A stretch of DNA of 50,932 nucleotides from Gammaproteobacteria bacterium. GTDB lineage: Bacteria; Pseudomonadota; Gammaproteobacteria; DSM-19610. Made by a program: the position numbers and the translations under genes. Of the stretch, positions 1 to 9,387 are shown one piece after another (the first letter of the stretch is position 1; each line of letters opens with the position of its first letter). The notes under the pieces were generated by a model. It saw nothing but the letters and a program-made list of their open reading frames with translations. It was not told the origin of the DNA and ran no database searches. The DNA lies in the NCBI GenBank assembly GCA_026197075.1, contig JAPHQV010000034.1, forward strand, positions 1-50,932. The letters run 5' to 3'.

Positions 1-132
1 GCCAAGAAGAAGGCTGCCAAGAAAAAGGTAGCCAAGAAGAAGGTTGCCAAAAAGAAAGTCGCGAAGAAAAAGGCCGCCAAGAAGAAGGTAGCCAAGAAGA
101 AGACCGCCAAGAAGAAGACTGCCCGCCGGTAG
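1..132 (+). CDS. Histone H1-like Lys/Ala-rich protein, C-terminal end (partial)
   Basis: The frame is open from base 1 to a TAG at 130-132, giving 43 residues made almost only of [15 protein letters not shown] pentads and ending in TARR. Such lysine-alanine repeat tails occur in bacterial histone H1-like and AlgP-like DNA-binding proteins, where they bind DNA non-specifically. The start and any N-terminal domain lie upstream of the window, so the exact family cannot be named. The repeats are near-identical at DNA level, so pentad number may vary between strains. A strong terminator follows at 171-199. Confidence 0.75.
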   Translation, partial: AKKKAAKKKVAKKKVAKKKVAKKKAAKKKVAKKKTAKKKTARR

Positions 133-170
133 TCTTCGGACTGGTAAAATCACTGACTAATCAGTCAGTT

Positions 171-199
171 AAAAGGCCCGCCTCTGGCGGGCCTTTTTT
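171..199 (+). terminator. Rho-independent terminator of the H1-like gene
   Basis: Perfect 8-bp GC stem (175-182 with 186-193) with a 3-nt loop, extended by AAAA on the left pairing with the T-run on the right, then six T residues at 194-199. It sits about 40 nt after the stop codon of the partial gene. Confidence 0.9.
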
Positions 200-314
200 A
201 TGCCCGGCCTCCCGCGATGCCCCGGAAAACGTCTCTCTCCAGCGCCGGACTGCCGTGCGGACCGGCCTTGTTTTGCGCATAATGACCCCCTTCAGGAACT
301 GCCGGAGAACCCCC

Positions 315-797
315 ATGCCCTCATTCGATGTCGTCTGCGAGATCGACCTGCACGAAGTCAGCAATGCCGTCGACCAGGCCAACCGCGAGGTGAGCACCCG
401 TTTCGACTTCAAGGGCAGCAGCGCCCGGGTGGAGCAGAAGGAGGCGGAGCTGACCCTGCACGCGGACAACGAGTTTCAGCTCGGTCAGGTCAAGGACATC
501 CTGCATACCAAACTGGCCAAGCGCCAGGTGGACATCCAGGCCCTGGAGGAAGGCAAGCTGGAGCAGAATATCAGCGCCGCGCGCCAGGTGCTGACCGTAC
601 GCCAGGGGATCGACACGGACACCGCGCGCAAGGTGGTGAAGCAGGTCAAGGATGCCAAGATCAAGGTGCAGGCCGCCATCCAGGGCGACAAGGTGCGGAT
701 CACGGGCAAGAAGCGCGATGACCTGCAACAGGCCATCGCCCTGCTGCGCCAGGCCGATGTGGGCCTGCCGCTGCAGTACAACAATTTCCGGGACTAG
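315..797 (+). CDS. yajQ: YajQ family nucleotide-binding protein
   Basis: 160 aa, the usual YajQ length (about 163 in E. coli), starting [15 protein letters not shown], which matches the conserved N-terminus MPSFD. The frame is open from an upstream ATG at 255, but homology and a GGAG at 304-307, seven bases before the ATG at 315, fix this start. YajQ-family proteins have two RRM-like ferredoxin folds and bind nucleotides or tRNA; some members (XC_3703 of Xanthomonas) bind cyclic di-GMP. Nothing in the sequence shows which ligand applies here. It stands alone between the terminator at 171-199 and the convergent fabB. Confidence 0.93.
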   Translation: MPSFDVVCEIDLHEVSNAVDQANREVSTRFDFKGSSARVEQKEAELTLHADNEFQLGQVKDILHTKLAKRQVDIQALEEGKLEQNISAARQVLTVRQGIDTDTARKVVKQVKDAKIKVQAAIQGDKVRITGKKRDDLQQAIALLRQADVGLPLQYNNFRD

Positions 798-821
798 ACT
801 CCGGTCCCGCCTGGCGGGCCG

Positions 822-2033
822 CTACAAACGCCGGAACACCAGGCAGGCGTTGGTGCCGCCGAAGCCGAAGCTGTTGGACATCACCGTATTGATGGCGGCC
901 CCCTCCTGGCGACTGCGGAGGATGGGGAACCCCTCGGCGGCGGGATCCAGCTCGGTGATATTGGCCGACTCGGCCAGGAAGCCCTTGTGCATCATGAGCA
1001 GGGAATAGATGGCCTCGTGCACCCCGGCCGCGCCCAGGGCATGGCCGGTCAGGGACTTGGTGGAACCGATGAAGGGGGCCTGGTCGCCGAACACCTCGCG
1101 GATGGCGCCCAGTTCCTTGAGGTCGCCCACTGGCGTACTGGTGCCGTGGGCATTGATATAGTCGATGGGGGTGTCGACGGTGGCCATGGCCTGCTGCATG
1201 CAGCGCACCGCACCCTCGCCCGAGGGCGCCACCATGTCATAGCCGTCTGAGGTGGCCCCGTAGCCCACCAGTTCGGCATGGATGCGGGCCCCGCGTCGCC
1301 GGGCATGCTCCAGTTCCTCCAGCACCAGCACCCCGCCACCACCGGAGATGACGAAGCCATCGCGGGTCACGTCATAGGCGCGGGAGGCGGTGGTCGGGCT
1401 GTCGTTGTACTTGCTGGACAGGGCACCCATGGCATCGAACAGCAGGGTCATGCTCCAGTGCACCTCTTCCCCGCCACCGGCGAACACCATGTCCTGCTTG
1501 CCGAGCTGGATCTGCTCCATGGCGTTGCCGATGCAGTGGGCGCTGGTGGAACAGGCGGAGCTGATGGAGTAATTCACACCCTTGATCTTGAAGGGGGTGG
1601 CCAGGCAGGCGGAATTGGTGCTGGACATGGTGCGCGGCACCATGAAGGGCCCCACCTTGCGGGCTCCCTTCTCGCGCAACAGGTCCACCGCCAGGGTCAC
1701 GTTGGCGGTGGAAGCGCCGCCAGAGCCCATGATCAAGCCGATGCGCGGATCGGAGATCTCGGCCTCCGTGAGGCCCGCGTCGGCGATGGCCTCCTTCATG
1801 GCGATGTAGTTGAAGGCCGCGCTGTCGCCCATGAAGCGGCGCAGCTTGCGGTCGATGAATTCATCCGGGTTCAGCTTGATGGAGCCGTCCACATGGCTGC
1901 GGAAGCCCAGTTCCGCATAGGTATCATTGAAGGTGATGCCGGAACGGGCGTCCCACAGGGAACCGGCCACCTCCTGCTGATTGTTGCCGATGCTGGAGAC
2001 GATGCCCATACCGGTGACGACGACACGACGCAT
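822..2033 (-). CDS. fabB: 3-oxoacyl-ACP synthase I (FabB)
   Basis: 403 aa beta-ketoacyl-ACP synthase of fatty acid elongation, cytosolic. With FabA it forms the anaerobic route to unsaturated fatty acids. The catalytic triad is visible: Cys in SSACSTSAH, His in [12 protein letters not shown] and His in TGHALGAAG. The N-terminus [18 protein letters not shown] closely matches E. coli FabB. The frame extends two codons upstream to a TTG, but the ATG at 2033 is preferred. The start lies 9 bp behind the fabA stop, so the two genes are one operon in the usual order fabA-fabB. Confidence 0.97.
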   Translation of the reverse strand: MRRVVVTGMGIVSSIGNNQQEVAGSLWDARSGITFNDTYAELGFRSHVDGSIKLNPDEFIDRKLRRFMGDSAAFNYIAMKEAIADAGLTEAEISDPRIGLIMGSGGASTANVTLAVDLLREKGARKVGPFMVPRTMSSTNSACLATPFKIKGVNYSISSACSTSAHCIGNAMEQIQLGKQDMVFAGGGEEVHWSMTLLFDAMGALSSKYNDSPTTASRAYDVTRDGFVISGGGGVLVLEELEHARRRGARIHAELVGYGATSDGYDMVAPSGEGAVRCMQQAMATVDTPIDYINAHGTSTPVGDLKELGAIREVFGDQAPFIGSTKSLTGHALGAAGVHEAIYSLLMMHKGFLAESANITELDPAAEGFPILRSRQEGAAINTVMSNSFGFGGTNACLVFRRL

Positions 2034-2042
2034 AACCAAACC

Positions 2043-2558
2043 CTAGAAATCGTCCGTTGAGGTGAACAGACCCACGCGCAGGCCCTTGGCACTGTAGATC
2101 TCGCGACCGTCCACCTCCATGGTGGCGTCGGCGATGCCCATGTAGAGCTTGCGCTGGATCACGCGCTTGAGATCGATGCGGTAGGTGACCAGCTTGTTCT
2201 TCGGGGTCACCTGGCCGGTGAACTTCACTTCCCCGGAACCCAGGGCACGACCGCGACCGGGACCGCCGATCCAGCCCAGGAAGAAGCCGATCAGCTGCCA
2301 CATGGCATCCAGCCCCAGGCAACCCGGCATGACCGGATCGGACTCGAAATGACAGTCGAAGAACCAGAGCTCCGGGTTGATGTCCAGCTCGGCGATGATC
2401 TGCCCCTTGCCGGCGCTGCCGCCCGTGTCGCTGATATGGGTGATGCGATCGAACATGAGCATGGGTGGCAGCGGCAACCGGGCATTGCCGGGGCCGAACA
2501 GTTCACCATGGCCACATTGCAGAAGTTCATCGCGGGAAAACTGCTCTTGTCTGGACAT
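2043..2558 (-). CDS. fabA: 3-hydroxydecanoyl-ACP dehydratase/isomerase (FabA)
   Basis: 171 aa, same length class as E. coli FabA (172). It dehydrates 3-hydroxydecanoyl-ACP and isomerises trans-2 to cis-3-decenoyl-ACP, the branch point to unsaturated fatty acids. The active-site segment [20 protein letters not shown] carries the catalytic His, and the downstream [14 protein letters not shown] is nearly invariant in the family. ATG start at 2558. First gene of a fabA-fabB operon; the 290 nt upstream, shared with divergent cyaY, must hold its promoter. I saw no clear FabR-type operator. Confidence 0.97.
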   Translation of the reverse strand: MSRQEQFSRDELLQCGHGELFGPGNARLPLPPMLMFDRITHISDTGGSAGKGQIIAELDINPELWFFDCHFESDPVMPGCLGLDAMWQLIGFFLGWIGGPGRGRALGSGEVKFTGQVTPKNKLVTYRIDLKRVIQRKLYMGIADATMEVDGREIYSAKGLRVGLFTSTDDF

Positions 2559-2731
2559 GCGTTTGAAGATTGCCTGTGTGTGGGGCGCCGGTAACCGACA
2601 CTCTAGGCGGGTGGCCCGGTGAGCGCCTTGCGCTGGATCAAATCATAAGGGCCGTATTCTAGTCGAGTCCCTGCCGCGGAGAAAGGAAATCTGGCAAATG
2701 CCTATAGAAATCATCATGAAAACAGCCGAAA

Positions 2732-2754
2732 GCCGGGGCTTTCCCGGCCCCGGC
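2732..2754 (+). other. GC hairpin in the cyaY leader
   Basis: Perfect 8-bp inverted repeat GCCGGGGC / GCCCCGGC with a 7-nt loop, roughly 95 nt before the cyaY start. There is no T-run after it, so it is not a standard terminator. This is the only structure I see in the 2559-2847 intergenic stretch. Confidence 0.35.
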
Positions 2755-2847
2755 AGCCGGCTTGATTTGGCCGTGTGCCTGCTCCATCATCCCCATCTGC
2801 CGATTTTCCGGCGCCCTACCCCGGGAACCCATCAAGGAGTTATCAGA

Positions 2848-3183
2848 GTGACGGAACTCTCCTTTGGCGTGCGCGCCGCCCAGTTGCTGGACCAGATCCT
2901 CGAGCAGTTGGAGGCCATCGATGCCCTCGAAGACCTGGAAATGGACCTTGTCGACGGCGTGCTGACCGTGACCTTCGACGACGGTGGCAAGATCATCATC
3001 AACCGCCAGGAAGCGACGGAGCAGATCTGGGTCGCCTCGCCACTGGGTCCTGCCCACTTCAACTTTGATGCCACGGAGAACCAGTGGGTAAACGACCGTA
3101 GCGGCGAAAGCCTGGTCGGCACCCTGGAACGCGCCTTCAGCGAAAAGATGCGCGAGGAGATCGAACTGGAAGGCGGGTTCTAG
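2848..3183 (+). CDS. cyaY: Frataxin-like iron donor CyaY
   Basis: 111 aa bacterial frataxin (E. coli CyaY is 106 aa), which binds iron through acidic side chains and modulates IscS-dependent Fe-S cluster assembly in the cytosol. Visible signatures: acidic first helix (LEQLEAIDALEDLEMDL), the sheet VDGVLTVTFDDGGKIIINRQ, and QIWVASPLGPAHF. The frame is open from 2698, but the GTG at 2848 follows AAGGAGT (2834-2840) at ideal spacing and matches the family N-terminus, so the upstream 50 codons are rejected. Usual neighbours lppL-lysA are absent; it converges with hrpA. Confidence 0.93.
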   Translation: MTELSFGVRAAQLLDQILEQLEAIDALEDLEMDLVDGVLTVTFDDGGKIIINRQEATEQIWVASPLGPAHFNFDATENQWVNDRSGESLVGTLERAFSEKMREEIELEGGF

Positions 3184-3185
3184 CA

Positions 3186-3207
3186 TTGTCGGGCTTCAGC
3201 CCGACAA
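3186..3207. terminator. Bidirectional hairpin between cyaY and hrpA
   Basis: Perfect 9-bp stem TTGTCGGGC / GCCCGACAA with loop TTCA, right after the cyaY stop and overlapping the last codons and stop of convergent hrpA. It has no long T-run on either strand, so its efficiency is uncertain. Confidence 0.55.
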
Positions 3208-6200
3208 ACGGCTCGACGCCTGCACCGCCTCCCAGGCCTTGTCGATCCGCTCCGGCGACACCTTCATGGAGGTCTTCAGTTCCTGGGCGAACAGAGACAC
3301 CCGCAGCTCCTCCACCAGCCAACGGTATTCCACCAGCGCCGGTGAAGGACACTCGAATTTCACCAGGGCCGCGAAGGCACTCCGATAGCGTTCCACCCGC
3401 GGGGCGAGCAAGCGTGCCTGCTGGCGATCGCGATCCAGGTTGCGGGGCAGCTTCTCCCAGCGCAGTCGCATGGCCTTGAGGAAGCGCGCCAGCTGCGGCA
3501 GCCAGGCATAGGGCGTGGCGGCCACGAAACCGGGGTACACCAGTTCATCCAGTTGCGCACGCAGCTCCGCCGCCGTTTCCAGCCAGGCCGGCTGGAGAGT
3601 GCCCTTGAGCATCCGGCTCACCAGGTGATATTCCTCCAGCGCCGGGGCCAACCAGGCGCAGATTTCATTGGCAGTGGCCAGCAGGCGTCCTTCACCCTTC
3701 CGTGCGCTGGCCAGGAATGCCTCCTGCGTGCGTGGAGTTTCCTCCTCCGCCAGGAAGGCCTGCTGCAGCGCCGCCTGCAGGATGTCTTCCTTCAACTGGG
3801 CGCAACTGCCCAAGGGCGCGTAGCGCAGGCACAGGGCGTCGATACCCGGCAGGTGGCGCTGCACCTCCTTGACCGTGCGCGCGCAGTGGCGGCGCAACAG
3901 TGCCAGCACACCGGCACGATGGCGCCAGGCGGCTTCGCGGGGCGTATCGAACAGGCGCAGGTCGACAGCCTCCTTGCCCACTGCCAGCGCCGGGTAGCCG
4001 CACACCTGTACCCCGGCCTGGTCCAGACGCACGAACTCCGGCAGGTCACCGCAATCCCATTCGCTCAGACCGCGGCGTTCCCAGCGATTGTCCGGCAAGG
4101 ACCGGAAGCTCGCCCGTGCCTGGCTGGCGCATTGCTGCTGCAGGGCCGGCAGGTCCCGCCCCGCGGCCAGCGTCTTGCCTTGTGAGTCCACCACCTCGAA
4201 GCGGGTGAACAGGTGCGCCGGCAAGGATTCCGGTCGGAATGACGCGACCTCCAGGGAAACGCCGCTCATGGCCGCGAGCCGTTCCACCAGGGCCTCGAGC
4301 AGGGAATGCGAGCCCGGCCGTAATGCCTCCCGACAGGCACGGGCATACTCGGGCACCGGCACGAAATGGCGTCGCTGCTGCTTGGGCAGGCTCTTGATGA
4401 GCAGGGTGAGCTTTTCCTCCAGCAGGCCCGGCACCAGCCACTCGAAGAACTCGGGGCGCAGCTGGTTCAGGGCCGCCAGTGGCACCGTCACCGTCATGCC
4501 GTCGTCCTCCTCGCCCGGTTCGAAGCGATAGCGCACCGGCAGCCGCAGACCCTGCCATTCCAGCTCGGCGGGAAACTGGCGGACATCGACCGCCTCCTCC
4601 TGTGCCAGCAATTCCTCCCGCGCGAAGTAGAGGCAACGCGGGTCCGCGCGCTCCGCCTGCCTGCGCCAGCGTTCGAAGGCCACCTTGTCGTGGATATCGG
4701 CGGGCAGACGCGCGTCATAGAAGGCGTACAGCTCGTCCTCGCTCACCAGCAGGTCGCGGCGCCGCGCCCGTGCCTCCAGTTCCAGCACCTCGGCCACCAG
4801 GGCCCGGTTGTGGGCCATGAAGCGCCCCGGGGTCTCGAGCTGGCCCGCCACCAGGGCCTCGCGGATGAACAATTCGCGGGACAACACCGGGTCGATGGGG
4901 CCGTAGTTCACGCGCCGCTGGGTGACGATGGGCAGGCCATAGAGGGTCACCCGCTCGCGCGCCACCACCTGGCCGGCCTTTTTCTCCCAGTGCGGTTCTC
5001 CATGACTGCGTTTCACCAATCCCGGCGCCAGCGGCTCCACCCAGCGCGGCTCGATCGCCGCCAGGGTGCGCGCATAGCGCTTGCCGGTTTCCACCAGCTC
5101 GGCCGCCATGATCCACTGGGGGCGCTTTTTCACCAGCACCGAACCGGGAAACAGCTCCAGTTTGAGGTTGCGCGCGCCCGTGTATTCGCGTTCCGCCGTC
5201 TTCATGGCGATATTGCCCAGCAGGCCGCTCAGCAGGGCACGGTGGATGGCATCCGGCTCCGCCTCCTCCTGGTTGAGACGCAGGCCCATGTCCGTCACCA
5301 GGCGCTGCAACTGGCGCTCCACTTCGTGCCACTCGCGCATGCGCACGTAGGAAACGAAGTGCTGCTGGCACCACTTGCGCAGTTTGTTCTGGGACAGGTG
5401 GCGGGCCTGTTCGTGGTAGGCGTTCCACAGGTTCAGGTAGCCGAGGAAATCCGACTGCGGGGCCGCGAACAGGCGGTGCTTCTCGTCGGCCGCCTGGGCC
5501 TTGTCCAGGGGCCGCTCGCGCGGGTCCTGGGCCGCAAGGGCGGCGGCGATGACCAGCACTTCCCGCAGGCACAGCTCCTCGCGCGCCGCCAGGATCATAC
5601 GCCCGATGCGCGGGTCGACCGGCAGCCGCGCCAGCTGGCGGCCCCGCTCCGTGAGCCGCTGGCGTTCATCCACGGCACCCAGTTCCTGCAGCAGCTTGAA
5701 ACCGTCGCGCACGAAACGGGGATCGGGCGCTTCCACGAAGGGAAAGTCCTCCACGGCACCGAGCCCGAGGGCGCTCATCTGCAGGATCACCGCCGCCAGG
5801 TTGGTGCGCAGGATCTCGGGCTCGGTGAAGGCCGGGCGCGCAGCGAAATCCTCCTCGCTGTAGAGACGGATGCAGATGCCCGCCGCCACGCGACCGCAGC
5901 GGCCGGCGCGCTGATCGGCGGCGGCCCGGGAGATCTTCTCGATGGGCAGGCGCTGCACCTTGCTGCGGTAGCTGTAGCGACTGAGACGCGCCAGGCCCGT
6001 GTCCACCACGTAGCGGATGCCCGGTACCGTGAGCGAGGTCTCCGCCACGTTGGTGGCCAGCACGATGCGGCGCCCCCGGTGGGGCTTGAACACCGCCTGC
6101 TGTTGAGCGGCGGACAGGCGCGCGTACAGGGGCAGCACCTCGGTGTGGGGCGGGTGATGCTTGCGCAACAGCTCCGCCGCCTCGCGGATGTCGCGCTCGC

Positions 6201-7092
6201 CGGACAGGAACACCAGCACATCGCCATCGCCTTCCAGCGCCAGCTCGTCCACGGCATCGAGCAGTGCCTGGCCGCGGTCGCGGTCCTGATCATCCTCGTC
6301 ATCGCCCCGCAGAGGCCGGTAGCGGAGTTCTACCGGGTAGGTGCGACCGGACACCTCGATCACCGGCGCGTTGCTGAAATGGCGCGAGAAACGCTCTGGA
6401 TCGATGGTAGCGGAGGTGATGATGAGCTTCAGGTCGGGACGGCGCGGCAGCAGCTGCTTGAGATAGCCGAGCAGGAAATCGACATTGAGACTGCGCTCGT
6501 GGGCCTCGTCGATGATCAGGGTGTCGTACTGCAACAGGTCAGGATCGCCCTGGGTCTCCGCCAGCAGGATGCCGTCGGTCATGATCTTCAGGAAGGTCTG
6601 CTCGCCCACCTGGTCATGGAAGCGCATCTTGCAGCCCACCGCCTGGCCGACGCGGGCGTGCAGTTCCTCCGCCACCCTTGCCGCCAGGCTGCGCGCGGCG
6701 ATACGCCGTGGCTGGGTGTGGCCGATGAGGCCATCGACGCCACGACCCAGTTCCAGGCAGATCTTGGGCAGCTGGGTGGTCTTGCCGGAGCCGGTCTCGC
6801 CGCAGACGATGATCACCGGATGGGCGGCGATGGCGGCGCGCAGTTCCGCGCGACGCGCCACCACCGGAAGGTCGAGGACGTACTCCGGGGAGGGCAGCGC
6901 CGCCAGACGGGACGCGCGCCGGGCCGAGGCCGCCTCCAGGTCACGGGCGAGGTCGCGCAGGCCACGATCGACGGGCTTGGCGGCGCGGGCACGCCGCCGC
7001 AGGCCCTGCCAGCGCTTGCGCAGCCCCGGCCGCAACTGCAGCGGGCACAGGTCGATGAGCGGCTCGAGTCGGTCCAGTTCAGCGACGGGCAT
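3196..7092 (-). CDS. hrpA: ATP-dependent RNA helicase HrpA
   Basis: 1298 aa DEAH-box helicase, matching E. coli HrpA (1300 aa). Motifs in order: Walker A GETGSGKTTQLPKI, DEAH in IIDEAHERSLNVDFLLG, SATI, NVAETSLTVPGI and QRAGRCGR, followed by the long HrpA-specific C-terminal region (DUF3418-type). It acts on mRNA and rescues stalled ribosomes in E. coli. The frame is open to 7188, but the first 32 codons look non-coding and MPVAELDRLEPL at 7092 aligns with the family start; 7131 is an alternative ATG. The last codons overlap the hairpin shared with cyaY. Confidence 0.96.
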   Translation of the reverse strand: MPVAELDRLEPLIDLCPLQLRPGLRKRWQGLRRRARAAKPVDRGLRDLARDLEAASARRASRLAALPSPEYVLDLPVVARRAELRAAIAAHPVIIVCGETGSGKTTQLPKICLELGRGVDGLIGHTQPRRIAARSLAARVAEELHARVGQAVGCKMRFHDQVGEQTFLKIMTDGILLAETQGDPDLLQYDTLIIDEAHERSLNVDFLLGYLKQLLPRRPDLKLIITSATIDPERFSRHFSNAPVIEVSGRTYPVELRYRPLRGDDEDDQDRDRGQALLDAVDELALEGDGDVLVFLSGERDIREAAELLRKHHPPHTEVLPLYARLSAAQQQAVFKPHRGRRIVLATNVAETSLTVPGIRYVVDTGLARLSRYSYRSKVQRLPIEKISRAAADQRAGRCGRVAAGICIRLYSEEDFAARPAFTEPEILRTNLAAVILQMSALGLGAVEDFPFVEAPDPRFVRDGFKLLQELGAVDERQRLTERGRQLARLPVDPRIGRMILAAREELCLREVLVIAAALAAQDPRERPLDKAQAADEKHRLFAAPQSDFLGYLNLWNAYHEQARHLSQNKLRKWCQQHFVSYVRMREWHEVERQLQRLVTDMGLRLNQEEAEPDAIHRALLSGLLGNIAMKTAEREYTGARNLKLELFPGSVLVKKRPQWIMAAELVETGKRYARTLAAIEPRWVEPLAPGLVKRSHGEPHWEKKAGQVVARERVTLYGLPIVTQRRVNYGPIDPVLSRELFIREALVAGQLETPGRFMAHNRALVAEVLELEARARRRDLLVSEDELYAFYDARLPADIHDKVAFERWRRQAERADPRCLYFAREELLAQEEAVDVRQFPAELEWQGLRLPVRYRFEPGEEDDGMTVTVPLAALNQLRPEFFEWLVPGLLEEKLTLLIKSLPKQQRRHFVPVPEYARACREALRPGSHSLLEALVERLAAMSGVSLEVASFRPESLPAHLFTRFEVVDSQGKTLAAGRDLPALQQQCASQARASFRSLPDNRWERRGLSEWDCGDLPEFVRLDQAGVQVCGYPALAVGKEAVDLRLFDTPREAAWRHRAGVLALLRRHCARTVKEVQRHLPGIDALCLRYAPLGSCAQLKEDILQAALQQAFLAEEETPRTQEAFLASARKGEGRLLATANEICAWLAPALEEYHLVSRMLKGTLQPAWLETAAELRAQLDELVYPGFVAATPYAWLPQLARFLKAMRLRWEKLPRNLDRDRQQARLLAPRVERYRSAFAALVKFECPSPALVEYRWLVEELRVSLFAQELKTSMKVSPERIDKAWEAVQASSRLSG

Positions 7093-7221
7093 ACAGAGCG
7101 GAACCTTCGGAGGAAACGGCCATTCTAACATTGGCGACCCGCGGCGAGCCCGCTCCCGCTGGTGGCCGGTCACCGGGCTGCCGTACAATCATGCCCTCAT
7201 CACCTGAACGAGTTGCTCATC

Positions 7222-7692
7222 ATGACTGCCAACCTTTCCCGCGTCCCTCTCCTGTCCGCCCTGTTCTGGCTCGCCCTCCTGGGCCTGGCGCTGCCCCTCT
7301 CGGCGGGCGCGGCGGACGATCTGTTCGGCGAACCCAAGCACAAGGTGATCTATCAGCTCAACAAGGCCGACCCGGAGTACATGGAAAGCGTGCTGTTCTC
7401 CGTCGGGGAGATGCTGCGCAAGTACGGTGATGATATCCACATCGTGGTCACCGCCATCGGCCCCGGGTTGCACCTGCTGGGCAAGCTGCCGGAACGACCG
7501 GTGCCCGGGATTCTGCAGGAACGGGCCTCGAGCCTGGCCATGTACGGGGTGGAGTTCCATGCCTGTGGCAACACCATGACCACCTTGTCCTGGAGCGAGG
7601 ACGACCTGCTCGACTTCGCCACCGTGGTCCCCATCGGGGCCGATGACCTTATGCTGTACCAGGAAAAAGGTTATGCCTACATAAGCTGGTAG
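7222..7692 (+). CDS. Periplasmic DsrE/DsrF-like protein
   Basis: 156 aa with a clear Sec signal peptide (hydrophobic core LLSALFWLALLGLALPL, then SAGA-ADD). The mature part KVIYQLNKADPEYMESVLFSVGEMLRKYGDDIHIVVTAIGPGL resembles the DsrE-like fold (COG1416 type), and a single conserved-looking Cys lies in FHACGNTM. Cytosolic DsrE relatives carry sulfur on Cys; exported members are common in sulfur oxidisers, but their role is not established. The frame opens at 7162; the ATG at 7222 starts the signal peptide. It precedes two cytochrome c genes on the same strand, about 100 nt away. Confidence 0.75.
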   Translation: MTANLSRVPLLSALFWLALLGLALPLSAGAADDLFGEPKHKVIYQLNKADPEYMESVLFSVGEMLRKYGDDIHIVVTAIGPGLHLLGKLPERPVPGILQERASSLAMYGVEFHACGNTMTTLSWSEDDLLDFATVVPIGADDLMLYQEKGYAYISW

Positions 7693-7792
7693 GCTATTTC
7701 CCCGCTTTGGATTCCGGCGCTATACTCGGCCGGTCAGTAATCATAAAAAGAATTTATTGCTGTTACGCGCAACCACCACCAAAGTGAGGCTT

Positions 7793-8119
7793 ATGAAGAT
7801 TCACATTCTCCCCCGTATGGTCGTACTCGGTCTGAGCCTGTCCCTCGGAGGCACCGCCCTCGCGGCGGGTGATCCCGTGGCCGGACAGGCCAAGGCCACC
7901 ACCTGTCTCGGCTGCCATGGTGTGCCGGGCTATACCAATGCCTACCCCACCTACCGGGTACCCAAGCTGGGCGGCCAGCACGCCCAGTACCTGGTGGCCG
8001 CCATGCAGGCCTACAAGAGCGGGCAGCGCGGTCATGACACCATGCACGCCCAGATCAGCAGCCTGAGCGAGCAGGACATGGAAGACATCGCGGCCTGGTT
8101 CTCCGGCCCGCGCGACTAA
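7793..8119 (+). CDS. Small class I cytochrome c (c553/c4-like)
   Basis: 108 aa exported monoheme cytochrome c. Signal peptide with core VVLGLSLSLGG and cleavage near ALAAGD; heme site CLGCHG; a candidate Met ligand in DTMHAQISSLSEQDMEDIAAWF. ATG at 7793 follows GTGAGG (7784-7789); the open frame from 7757 is not used. A TATACT at 7721-7726 is a possible -10 but its -35 is poor. Presumably a soluble periplasmic electron carrier. Paired with a homologous cytochrome 29 nt downstream. Partner proteins cannot be told from sequence. Confidence 0.88.
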   Translation: MKIHILPRMVVLGLSLSLGGTALAAGDPVAGQAKATTCLGCHGVPGYTNAYPTYRVPKLGGQHAQYLVAAMQAYKSGQRGHDTMHAQISSLSEQDMEDIAAWFSGPRD

Positions 8120-8148
8120 CCCATCCATCGACCGCATTGGGGAACGAC

Positions 8149-8493
8149 ATGAAGCAACTGAACATCCTTATTCTCTCCCTCGGACTGGCCACCCTGTCGG
8201 GCCAATGCCTGGCCGCGGGTGATCCCGCCGCCGGCCAGACCAAGTCGGCCACCTGTGTCGCCTGCCATGGTGCCGACGGCAACAGCAGCGATCCACAATA
8301 TCCGCGCCTCGCCGGCCAGTATGCGGATTACCTGCAACAGGCACTGAAGTCCTACCAGGACGGCAGCCGTCAAAATGCCATCATGAGCGGTTTTGCCTCC
8401 GGGCTCAGCGCCCAGGACATCCAGGACCTGGCGGCCTATTACGCCGCGCAAGAAGGCCTGTACGTAACGGCGATCAGCCGCGCCCTCAAGTAA
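8149..8493 (+). CDS. Small class I cytochrome c (c553/c4-like), paralog
   Basis: 114 aa, exported, heme motif CVACHGADGN, conserved PRLAGQYADYLQQALKSYQDGSR and the C-terminal helix LSAQDIQDLAAYYAAQ typical of cytochrome c4/c553 domains; Met ligand probably in IMSGFASGL. Starts at ATG 8149 after TGGGGAA. It shares the AAGDPxAGQxKxxTC stretch with the preceding gene, so the two look like a tandem duplication of one c-type domain, as in the halves of diheme c4. The operon ends at a strong hairpin (8502-8530). Confidence 0.9.
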   Translation: MKQLNILILSLGLATLSGQCLAAGDPAAGQTKSATCVACHGADGNSSDPQYPRLAGQYADYLQQALKSYQDGSRQNAIMSGFASGLSAQDIQDLAAYYAAQEGLYVTAISRALK

Positions 8494-8501
8494 TGCCACA
8501 G

Positions 8502-8530
8502 GGCGGGACGACATCCGTCGTCCCGCCTTC
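8502..8530 (+). terminator. Hairpin terminator after the cytochrome pair
   Basis: Perfect 11-bp stem (8502-8512 with 8517-8527), loop ATCC, followed by only TT before C. The stem is strong but the U-tract is weak. It also lies just beyond the 3' end of the convergent frameshifted gene. Confidence 0.65.
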
Positions 8531-8542
8531 CCTGGTTGCTCG

Positions 8543-9330
8543 CTAGAGGGGATGCCGAGCGCCGGATCCCATCAGCCGGGCGGTGACCATGGCCACCGTC
8601 ATGCCTTCGGCATCCAGCAGCTCGGGGATCATCCGGTAGGTATCCAGCAATCGAGCCGGCACACGCTGGGCGGCGCTTTCCAGACGGGCACGCGTGGCTT
8701 CATGCAGTCGCTGGTGCACCAGTAACTGGGGTGCCAGGGAATCATGGAAGGCGCGCACCAGTTCAGATTGCCATTCCTCCGGCCAGGCCGCCTCGTCCAC
8801 CAGCAGTTCAGGGAAATGTTCCACCGCAAGACGACGTCCTTCCAGGACCGGATCCAGCCGCAGGCCATCGAGCCCCGTCCCCGTTCCATCCTCATGGCGC
8901 AGGAACCATTGCGTGCTCGGCTGCGGGAACGAGGCAGGAAGGTCACCTGGAAATGGGCACGACCCGGCATGAAGGGTCGCCAGGTGGGGTCGGTCACCGG
9001 TTCGCGCTCATGCTCCCAGAAGCAGGTTCTCAGCAAGGCCAACGGCATGGCGCTCTCCCGGTGCAGCAGCCAGAGTTCATAGCGATCCGCCTGTGGGAAC
9101 GGCAGCGTCGGTCGATTGTGAATGGCCTCCAGCAAGGCATCCTTGGGCAGGAGTTCGAAACCACAGTGATGGCTGGCTTCGGAAGCCGTCGCGAACTGCC
9201 CGGCATCGAACACGCGCCGCGGTTGCCAGCGCTCACCGGTGCTGGAATAGGCGCGCACGGCGCCGGCATCGATCACCTGGATCATCCCGAGGTAGGGATT
9301 CACCCGGCGCAAGGCGTAATAATGAATCAT
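8543..9330 (-). pseudogene. Conserved hypothetical gene split by a frameshift
   Basis: Two overlapping minus-strand frames together give one protein of about 262 aa. The first starts at ATG 9330 (MIHYYALRRVNPYLGMIQVI) and makes sense to about 8940; the second carries sensible sequence from about 8940 to the stop at 8543 (EHFPELLVDEAAWPEEWQ onward, ending SGARHPL). After the junction the first frame becomes Arg/Trp-rich nonsense. One base missing (or two extra) near 8930-8945, within rc TTCCTGCCTCGTTCC, joins them. No domain recognised; no TM or signal peptide seen. It may be a true pseudogene, a strain-specific mutation or a sequencing error. It diverges from the cNMP-binding gene with a 57-bp gap. 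Confidence 0.6.
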
Positions 9331-9387
9331 GAAACCTGCACGGAAACTGGGCTATAGTTGCTTTCCAGGACCACCACCCGAGCCGCG

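Noticed and set aside
200-721. Plus-strand frame overlapping yajQ
   Set aside because: Arg/Gly/Pro-rich out-of-frame translation of yajQ, which itself matches the family from its first residues.
4366-7128. 920-codon open frame on the plus strand
   Set aside because: It is antisense to hrpA, which has every helicase motif. The product is His/Gln/Arg-rich without domains; long antisense frames are expected opposite GC-rich genes.
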